Below, piece after piece: positions 1 to 5,057 of a stretch of DNA of 5,975 bases. Source of the stretch: Thermoleophilia bacterium (lineage in GTDB: Bacteria > Actinomycetota > Thermoleophilia > Miltoncostaeales > Miltoncostaeaceae); the NCBI GenBank assembly GCA_016463385.1, contig JAEMRL010000164.1:1-5975 (forward strand), written 5' to 3'. Position numbers and translations under genes: made by a program. Below the pieces are notes generated by a model. That model was not told where the DNA came from. It saw only the letters and a list, made by a program, of their open reading frames with translations, and ran no database searches. How positions within the stretch are numbered: the first letter of the stretch is position 1; every line of letters begins with the position of its first letter.

Positions 1-5
1 AGGCC

Positions 6-554
6 GTGATCTCCGGGCATCACGCCGCGCTGACGCGGCGCCTCCTGATACTGGCCGCGGCCCTCATCGCCACGCTGGGCGCGCACGCGGTGACGGGCGA
101 CGAGCTGCGGCTCGTGCCCGCCGCCCCCCTGATCTGGGGATCGATGGCGGCTCTGGTCGTGCTCACCTGCCGCCGTGACCCGGGGCCGTGGCGGCGCCGG
201 CCGGCGGCCGAGATCCTCCTGCGCCTGGTCGCGCTCCAGGTGGTGCTCCACGTCGCGATGACCGCGGCCCCATGGGCGTTCGGCCTCGGGGTGCACCACC
301 GCCCGGAGCTCCTTGGCGTAGCCGCGCTGATCGCGCACGGCGGAGCGGCGGTGGTCCTGACGGTGCTGCTGGCCCACGCCGAGAGGCTGCTGCTGGCGGC
401 GCAGGGTGTCGCCCGCGCCGTGCGCCGGGCCCTCGCACCCATGGCATCGGCCCGACGGCACCGGCCCACCGCGCGGATCGAGGCCCGGCGGGTCCCACGC
501 GGTCCGCGGCTCGCCGGCGCATGGGCGCGAGGGCCTCCGGCGGCGGCGGCCTGA
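6..554 (+). CDS. Small four-helix integral membrane protein next to copC (start uncertain)
   Basis: Uncharacterised membrane protein; I cannot assign a reaction. Read from the GTG at 6 it is 182 residues with four hydrophobic segments at about residues 11-29, 39-55, 70-94 and 102-123, then an Arg/Ala/Pro-rich low-complexity basic tail (about 135-182) that would be cytoplasmic by the positive-inside rule. Histidines lie in or beside the membrane part: H5, H6, H27, H82, H97, H98, H111 and H124. It is on the same strand as the CopC gene and ends 56 bases before it. From memory, actinobacteria often carry small His-containing membrane proteins of this build beside copper genes (copC, ycnI, PCu(A)C), so a copper or metal role is a reasonable guess by context only. 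The reading frame is open to the window edge and the ribosome-binding region is missing, so the start could lie upstream. The coding call rests on frame length, hydrophobic pattern and synteny. Confidence 0.68.
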   Translation: MISGHHAALTRRLLILAAALIATLGAHAVTGDELRLVPAAPLIWGSMAALVVLTCRRDPGPWRRRPAAEILLRLVALQVVLHVAMTAAPWAFGLGVHHRPELLGVAALIAHGGAAVVLTVLLAHAERLLLAAQGVARAVRRALAPMASARRHRPTARIEARRVPRGPRLAGAWARGPPAAAA

Positions 555-563
555 CGCATTCCA

Positions 564-586
564 CGGGCCGGCGCTCCGCCGGCCCG
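564..586 (+). terminator. GC hairpin between the membrane protein gene and copC
   Basis: Perfect 10-bp inverted repeat: CGGGCCGGCG at 564-573 pairs with 577-586 around the loop CTC. It begins 10 bases after the TGA of the membrane protein gene and ends 14 bases before the copC ribosome binding site. There is no T-run, so it could be a weak or partial terminator, an mRNA processing or stability element that sets different levels of the two proteins, or a chance product of high GC. Confidence 0.4.
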
Positions 587-599
587 CACCCGACACCAT

Positions 600-604
600 G
601 GAGG
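600..604 (+). promoter_or_regulatory. Ribosome binding site of copC
   Basis: GGAGG at 600-604, six bases before the ATG at 611. It fixes the copC start there, in preference to the in-frame upstream codons that would add a non-signal-like Pro/Arg/Gly-rich extension. The start is followed directly by a good signal peptide. Confidence 0.8.
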
Positions 605-610
605 TCCCAC

Positions 611-973
611 ATGCGTGCACGCCGCACGATGATCACCCTGCTCGCCGCGGGCGCCGTCGCGACGGCCGCCGTCCCCGCGCTCGCCCACACCGATCTCGTC
701 TCGAGCGGCCCGGCCAAGGGCGCGGTGGTGAAGCACATGCCGAAGACGGTCGTCCTCAACTTCGGCGAGCCCCTGCAGGAGGTCGAGAGCGTCGACGTCC
801 TCCTCGCGGGGACCGACTACGCGAAGTCGGGGAAGCTGAACGCGAAGAACGCCCGCCAGGTGCGGATCGCGACCAGGAACGACAAGGTCGGCCGCTACAC
901 CGTGAAGGTGAAGATCGTCACGGCCGACGGCCACCACCAGCAGGTCAGCTACACCTTCCGCGTGAAGCGGTAG
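611..973 (+). CDS. copC: CopC-type secreted copper-binding protein
   Basis: Small exported copper(II)-binding protein of the CopC family, acting outside the cytoplasmic membrane in copper resistance or copper delivery. The 120-residue product begins with a signal peptide (basic MRARR, hydrophobic core about 8-22, ALA before the expected cleavage). Cleavage after A25 would put H26 at the mature N-terminus, the classic first Cu(II) ligand of CopC. The other expected ligands are present as a D-G-H motif, D106 and H108, just before the last beta strand (VSYTFRV). The mature part is about 95 residues, usual for the single CopC domain (beta-sandwich), with the family's S-x-P-A-K-G and V-x-L-x-F-x-E-P-L strand patterns. 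There is only one methionine (M43) in the mature chain, so the Met-rich Cu(I) site of Pseudomonas CopC is absent and a Cu(II)-only form is inferred. No CopD domain is fused and no CopD gene is in view. It follows the four-helix membrane protein and has its own strong ribosome binding site. Confidence 0.9.
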   Translation: MRARRTMITLLAAGAVATAAVPALAHTDLVSSGPAKGAVVKHMPKTVVLNFGEPLQEVESVDVLLAGTDYAKSGKLNAKNARQVRIATRNDKVGRYTVKVKIVTADGHHQQVSYTFRVKR

Positions 974-985
974 GGACCGGACCGG

Positions 986-1014
986 CCGCGGGACCGGCGA
1001 TGCCGGTCCCGCGG
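986..1014. terminator. Hairpin between convergent copC and helicase genes
   Basis: Perfect 13-bp inverted repeat: CCGCGGGACCGGC at 986-998 pairs with 1002-1014 around the three-base loop GAT. It lies wholly within the 46-base gap between the copC stop (971-973) and the helicase stop (1020-1022), so it can serve as a terminator for both strands. There is no T-run on either side, as is common for actinobacterial hairpins. Confidence 0.7.
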
Positions 1015-1019
1015 GTCGC

Positions 1020-2654
1020 TCACGCCGCGGCGAGCCAGCGGGAGGCCTGGTCGCGCCGGCGCTCGAGCTGCGCGATCGTGGCCTCGCCGATGCGCTCGAT
1101 TCCGACCCGTCGGTTGAGCTCGGCGTTCACCTGGGAGTGGGACATCCCGGTGATGCGGCAGATGTGCCGCACGATCGCGGCGTTCGCATCGCGGAGGCGG
1201 CGACGGCGCTCGCGCGGGCGGAGGGTGGCCTCCTCGGCGGAGCCCGGCGGAGGAAGGGCCTCGAGCGGCGGGGCGGGCGCGAGCTCCATGAACAGGTCCT
1301 CCTCCGCGACCTCCCCCGCCTCGGCCGCCAGCCCCGTGAACCCCTCGGGCGGGTGGTCGGAGGCCGAACCGACGGCGACCGCCGAGATCGCGGCGAACAG
1401 AGACATCTGGTCGTCGGGCTCGGCGCGCTCGATCTCGCGCTCCTCGAGCTCGCCGGGCTCGGCCTCGGTGCCGTCCTCCTTGCGGAGGCTGTGGCGGCGC
1501 TGCTCGGCGATGGCGAAGGCGTGGCCGCGCAGACGCGGGTCGTCGGGGATGAACATGTGGCTCGGCTGCGGGCCGAGCCCCCGGGTCCAGCGCACCAGCC
1601 GGCCGACGGCCTGGCGGAAGAAGAGCTCGGTGGTCGTCGTCGTGGCGAACACCCCGACGCGCAGGCGCGGGATGTCCACTCCCTCCGAGAGCATCCTCAC
1701 GGCGACGATCCAGGGCCGGTCGCCGCGCCCGAAGTCGGCGATGCGCTGCGAGGCGCCCGCGTCCTCGGAGACCACGAGCACCGGATCCACGCCGACCCGC
1801 CGGCGCAGCAGCGCGGCGATGCCGCGGGCGTGGTCCTGGTCGATCGCGATCACCATCCCGCCGGCGGCCGGGTGCGTTCGGCGGACGTCGAGCAGGCGCT
1901 CGTGGGCGCGGCTGAGGACGTCGGGGAGCCATTCCCCCTCGACCGACAGGGCGGTGCGCAGCCGCTGGGCGGCGGCCACGGGGTCGAGGGAGTCCTGGAA
2001 GGAGGCGGTGGCGTAGGTGCCGTCGGCGGCGACCCACTCCATCTGGCCGTCGGTGCGCGGGAAGCGCACCGGGCGCACCACGCCGCCGTCGGAGAGGGCG
2101 TCGCCATAGCCGTACTCGACGTCGGCCTGGGCCAGGCCGTCGTCGTCGTAGCGCACGAACGGGATCGCCCGGGTGTCCGAGCGGAAGGGCGTACCCGAGA
2201 GGCTGAGCCGCACCGCGGCGCCGCCGAAGGCCGCGCGCACCGAGTCGCCCCATGCGCGCTCCTCACCGGAGTGGTGGGCCTCGTCGAGGATCACGAAGGC
2301 GTCGCGGGCGAGCGGCGCCAGGGCCGCCGTGCTGGAGGCGACCTGCTGGTAGGTGGTGACCATGCCGTGGACGTCGGCCGGAAGGCGCCCGTCGGAGGCC
2401 TGCCACGAGGGCTCCAGGTGCAGGTCGAGCACCTCGGCCGCGTCGGCCCACTGCGTCTTGAGGTGCTGGGTCGGGGCGACCACCAGCAGGCGCCGGCGGG
2501 GATGCTCGCCGAGGTGCTGGCGCGCGGCGGCGAGGGCGAAGGTGGTCTTGCCCGCTCCCGGCGTCGCCACGGCGAGGAAGTCGGGGCCGCCACGGGCCTG
2601 GAACGATTCGAGCGCGGACCGCTGCCAGCGGCGGAGTCTGATCGATCGTGCCAT
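1020..2654 (-). CDS. DEAD/DEAH-box superfamily 2 helicase with C-terminal helical module
   Basis: ATP-dependent nucleic acid translocase or helicase, 544 residues, cytoplasmic; exact substrate unknown. Motifs in order: Q-motif-like start (RRWQRSAL, Q11), Walker A ATPGAGKTT (30-38, K36), motif Ia VVAPTQHL (58-65), DEAH box (124-127), motif III SGTP (153-156), a second RecA-like domain from about 265, motif V with LSEGVDIP (322-329) and motif VI QAVGRLVRW (348-356). The order and wording fit the Rad25/XPB/ComFA-like branch of SF2, with all catalytic residues present. After about residue 390 comes an acidic, Ala/Pro-rich linker (about 395-475), then an Arg-rich helical module (about 480-544) containing HSQVNAELNRR and ending in a predicted helix. 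The start is ATG at 2654, which leaves the Q-motif ten residues in; no Shine-Dalgarno is visible before it. It is convergent with copC and divergent from the MMPL gene, so it is probably transcribed alone. A DNA repair, recombination or phage-related job is possible, but nothing here decides it. Confidence 0.93.
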   Translation of the reverse strand: MARSIRLRRWQRSALESFQARGGPDFLAVATPGAGKTTFALAAARQHLGEHPRRRLLVVAPTQHLKTQWADAAEVLDLHLEPSWQASDGRLPADVHGMVTTYQQVASSTAALAPLARDAFVILDEAHHSGEERAWGDSVRAAFGGAAVRLSLSGTPFRSDTRAIPFVRYDDDGLAQADVEYGYGDALSDGGVVRPVRFPRTDGQMEWVAADGTYATASFQDSLDPVAAAQRLRTALSVEGEWLPDVLSRAHERLLDVRRTHPAAGGMVIAIDQDHARGIAALLRRRVGVDPVLVVSEDAGASQRIADFGRGDRPWIVAVRMLSEGVDIPRLRVGVFATTTTTELFFRQAVGRLVRWTRGLGPQPSHMFIPDDPRLRGHAFAIAEQRRHSLRKEDGTEAEPGELEEREIERAEPDDQMSLFAAISAVAVGSASDHPPEGFTGLAAEAGEVAEEDLFMELAPAPPLEALPPPGSAEEATLRPRERRRRLRDANAAIVRHICRITGMSHSQVNAELNRRVGIERIGEATIAQLERRRDQASRWLAAA

Positions 2655-2665
2655 CCGAGTCGGCC

Positions 2666-2671
2666 ACTGTA
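2666..2671 (-). promoter_or_regulatory. Possible -10 box for the helicase gene
   Basis: On the minus strand TACAGT (TAnnnT pattern) ends 11 bases before the helicase ATG. A start of transcription six or seven bases downstream would leave a leader of only about five bases, in keeping with the absence of a Shine-Dalgarno. I see no good -35 box at the right distance, so this is a weak call. Confidence 0.25.
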
Positions 2672-2711
2672 GCCGGGTCGCCGGACGGGGCGCTTCACTT
2701 CAGGGTCACAC

Positions 2712-2725
2712 GGGGGTTAACCCCC
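2712..2725. promoter_or_regulatory. 14-bp perfect palindrome, candidate operator
   Basis: GGGGGTTAACCCCC is a perfect palindrome with no spacer. It abuts the likely -35 region of the MMPL promoter and lies about 40 bases upstream of the proposed helicase -10 box. Position and symmetry suit binding by a dimeric repressor such as the TetR or MarR types that often control exporters. No regulator gene is in the window. With no unpaired loop it is a poor RNA hairpin, so a DNA-binding site is the better reading. Confidence 0.45.
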
Positions 2726-2726
2726 T

Positions 2727-2755
2727 ATGACGCCGCCGGGGGCCTGAGGTAGCCT
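2727..2755 (+). promoter_or_regulatory. Likely promoter of the MMPL exporter gene
   Basis: ATGACG at 2727-2732 (four of six matches to TTGACA) is followed by a 17-base spacer and TAGCCT at 2750-2755 (TAnnnT form of the -10 box). Transcription would start near 2762, giving a leader of about 43 bases that holds the ribosome binding site. It is the best sigma-70-like pair in the gap, and its -35 box starts one base after the palindrome. Confidence 0.4.
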
Positions 2756-2794
2756 GCTCGCCTTCTCGACCGAACATCCGTACGCATCGTGACC

Positions 2795-2801
2795 GGGAGG
2801 T
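2795..2801 (+). promoter_or_regulatory. Ribosome binding site of the MMPL gene
   Basis: GGGAGGT at 2795-2801 lies just before the GTG at 2805. It decides the start: the product begins MTPLIKWVLAHK, with the first membrane helix right after, as expected in this family. Confidence 0.75.
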
Positions 2802-2804
2802 CTC

Positions 2805-5012
2805 GTGACGCCCCTCATCAAGTGGGTCCTCGCCCACAAGCTCACCGTTGTCCTCTCGTGGGTCGTGGTGCTGTTCGCGGCCTTCGCATCGATCACCCCC
2901 GCGGTGGACGCGCTCTCGAGCGAGTTCCAGCTCCCGGGCCGCGAGAGCTCGGAGGCCGCCAACCTGATCGAGCAGCGCTACGGCAACGGCGGCAACCGGG
3001 TGTCCGGGCCGCTGGTGCCCGTGGTCGAGCTGCCCGAGGGGACCACCGTCGACAGCCCGGGCATCCGCGACGAGCTGGGTGCCGCCTTCGGGAAGATCTC
3101 GGACGCGATCCCCGGATCGCGCTCGGCCGACTTCGCGAGCACGGGTGACCGGGTGTTCGTGTCGGAGGACGGCCGGACGACCTTCGGGGTGATCTGGTAC
3201 CCGCCCGGCGAGATCGCGTTCGAGCCGGCCAAGGTGGCGATCGCCGCCGCCGAGGGCGCCGCGGAGGGCCAGACGGTCGCGGGGGCACCGATCCGCATCA
3301 CGGGGATCGACGTGCTCGCGACGGCGACCGACGAGTCGGCGGGGCCGAGCGTGCTCGTCGAGACGCTGATCGGAGGGGTCGGCGCGCTGATCGTGCTGCT
3401 CTTCGTCTTCGGCTCGGCGATGGCGTTCGTGCCGCTCCTGATGGCGGCGATCGCGATCCCGACGACCTTCCTGCTCCTGTGGCCCCTGGCCGAGTTCACC
3501 GAGGTCTCGATCGTGGTCCAGTTCCTGATCTCGCTGATCGGCCTCGGTGTCGCCATCGACTACTCGCTGCTGATCGTGATGCGCTGGCGCGAGGAGATGG
3601 CCGCCGGCAAGGAGAAGAACGCCGCGGTCGCCGAGGCGATGGAGCACGCAGGGCGCGCCGTGATCTTCAGCGGCATCGCGGTCGCGATCGGGCTGATCGC
3701 GATGGTCGTGCTGCCCGTGCCGTTCCTGCGCAGCATCGGCTACGGCGGGCTGCTGATCCCGCTGGTCAGCTGCGTGGTGGCGGTGACGATCCTGCCGGTG
3801 ATCCTGGCGACGATCGGGCCGTGGCTCGACCGGGTCGGCCTCGGCCGGCGCACCTCGAGCGCCGGCCAGGGCTGGGTGCCCTGGGGCCGGCTGATCGTGC
3901 GCCGCCGCTGGATCATGGGCGGCATCGCGCTGGTGATCCTGGGCGCCCTCTTCATCCCGGTCTTCGGGTTCTCGACCGGGGCCCCGCGCGCCGAGGCGCT
4001 CTCCTCGGCCGGACCGGCCCGCGAGGCGCTCGAGCAGCTGACCTCCTCGGGCATCGGCGCCGCGGCGCTCTCGCCCTACGACATCGCCGTCGTGGGCGGC
4101 GACCCCGACGCGACCGCCGAGACGATCGCGGCCGTCGAGGGCGTCCGTGGCGCCATCGCGCCGTCCGACTCCCAGTGGCGGCGCGACGACACCGCCGTCG
4201 TCAACGCCTTCCCGGTGGAGGAGGACGACGCCGACAACGTCGCCGCCGTGCGCAGCGCGGTGGACCCGCTGCCCGGCGAGGTCCTGGTCGGGGGCGCGGC
4301 CCCCGGGGCCGCCGACTTCAACGACGCCGTCTACGGCAACTTCATCTGGGTGGTCCTGCTCATCCTGGTGATCTCGTACGTGATGCTCGCGCGGGTCTTC
4401 CGATCGCTGCTGCTGCCCCTCAAGGCGGTGCTCTTCAACATCGTCTCGATCGGCGCGGTGTGGGGCTTCATGGTGATCTTCTGGCAGAACGGCCACGGCT
4501 CGGGGGCGATCTTCGGCATCGAGCCGACCGGGACGCTGACGTTCTGGATCCCGCTGATGGTGTTCGCGTTCCTCTACGGCCTCTCGATGGACTACGAGGT
4601 CTTCATCCTCAGCCGGATGCGGGAGGAGTACGACCGCGACGGGTCGACCGACCGGGCCGTCGTGGCGGGCCTCGCCCGCACCGGGCGCCTGGTGACGGCC
4701 GGATCGCTGATCCTGTTCCTGGCGTTCATCGCGCTCGCCGGATCGCCGGGCACCGACATCAAGGTGTTCGCGACGGCGCTCGCGGTCGGGATCGTGCTCG
4801 ACGCGACGGTGGTGCGGAGCCTGCTGCTGCCGGCGTTCGTATCGGTGCTCGGGCGGTGGAACTGGTGGATGCCGGTCTGGGCGGCGCGGATCCTGCGCGT
4901 GGAGCCGAGCCTGCCCGCACCCGAGACGCGCGGCAGCGTGCCGCTCGACCTCGAGCCGGTCGGCTCATCGCGGGCGATCGGCGTGCCCGTGGTCGCGACC
5001 GAGACGGAGTGA
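2805..5012 (+). CDS. MMPL/RND-family membrane exporter
   Basis: Proton-driven membrane exporter of the MMPL branch of the RND superfamily, found in actinobacteria for lipids, siderophores, pigments or drugs; the cargo here cannot be told. The 735-residue protein is complete, with the typical twelve helices: TM1 at 12-32, an external domain of about 150 residues, TM2-6 at about 186-338, TM7 at 369-389, a second external domain of about 120 residues, and TM8-12 at about 511-680. The two halves repeat each other. The proton-relay Asp-Tyr pairs are intact as D252-Y253 in TM4 and D596-Y597 in TM10, each followed by an R-x-R-E-E-like cytoplasmic turn (WREE 261-264, MREE 605-608). The last 55 residues are a non-conserved soluble tail. 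GTG start with a strong ribosome binding site. It has its own promoter region, is divergent from the helicase and convergent with the MFS gene, so it is likely monocistronic. No lipid-synthesis gene or regulator is adjacent to hint at a substrate. Confidence 0.95.
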   Translation: MTPLIKWVLAHKLTVVLSWVVVLFAAFASITPAVDALSSEFQLPGRESSEAANLIEQRYGNGGNRVSGPLVPVVELPEGTTVDSPGIRDELGAAFGKISDAIPGSRSADFASTGDRVFVSEDGRTTFGVIWYPPGEIAFEPAKVAIAAAEGAAEGQTVAGAPIRITGIDVLATATDESAGPSVLVETLIGGVGALIVLLFVFGSAMAFVPLLMAAIAIPTTFLLLWPLAEFTEVSIVVQFLISLIGLGVAIDYSLLIVMRWREEMAAGKEKNAAVAEAMEHAGRAVIFSGIAVAIGLIAMVVLPVPFLRSIGYGGLLIPLVSCVVAVTILPVILATIGPWLDRVGLGRRTSSAGQGWVPWGRLIVRRRWIMGGIALVILGALFIPVFGFSTGAPRAEALSSAGPAREALEQLTSSGIGAAALSPYDIAVVGGDPDATAETIAAVEGVRGAIAPSDSQWRRDDTAVVNAFPVEEDDADNVAAVRSAVDPLPGEVLVGGAAPGAADFNDAVYGNFIWVVLLILVISYVMLARVFRSLLLPLKAVLFNIVSIGAVWGFMVIFWQNGHGSGAIFGIEPTGTLTFWIPLMVFAFLYGLSMDYEVFILSRMREEYDRDGSTDRAVVAGLARTGRLVTAGSLILFLAFIALAGSPGTDIKVFATALAVGIVLDATVVRSLLLPAFVSVLGRWNWWMPVWAARILRVEPSLPAPETRGSVPLDLEPVGSSRAIGVPVVATETE

Positions 5013-5018
5013 CCCGTC

Positions 5019-5057
5019 CCCGCCACCTCACCGGGCTCAGCCCGGTGAGGTGGCGGG
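5019..5057. terminator. 19-bp perfect hairpin shared by the MMPL and MFS 3' ends
   Basis: Perfect inverted repeat centred on base 5038: 5019-5037 pairs with 5039-5057, in practice an 18-bp stem with the loop TCA. It starts seven bases after the MMPL stop codon, a textbook position for its terminator though without a T-run. On the other strand it overlaps the last six or so codons of the MFS gene, and that gene's TGA (5037-5039) is the loop itself. Confidence 0.8.

Noticed and set aside
188..610. Upstream in-frame extension of copC back to 188
   Set aside because: The extension is Gly/Pro/Arg-rich and lies on top of the membrane protein gene; the GGAGG at 600-604 and the signal peptide place the start at 611.
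406..2016. 536-codon plus-strand frame running across copC and into the helicase
   Set aside because: It crosses two hairpins, overlaps two well-supported genes in other frames, and gives an Arg/Pro/Ser-rich product without domain character.
1137..2672. 511-codon open frame on the plus strand opposite the helicase
   Set aside because: Its translation is Gly/Ala/Arg/Val-rich with no recognisable motif, and it mirrors the minus-strand gene, which has a full set of helicase motifs. Long antisense frames are expected at this GC level.
2700..2747. TCAGG (2700-2704) and CCTGA (2743-2747) as outer arms around the palindrome
   Set aside because: The arms are only five bases and are not centred on the palindrome, so chance is the simpler explanation.
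2706..4496. 596-codon open frame on the minus strand opposite the MMPL gene
   Set aside because: The product is an Asp/Arg/His/Gln-rich low-complexity chain, the usual antisense image of a GC-rich membrane protein gene. The sense frame has twelve helices and both Asp-Tyr pairs.
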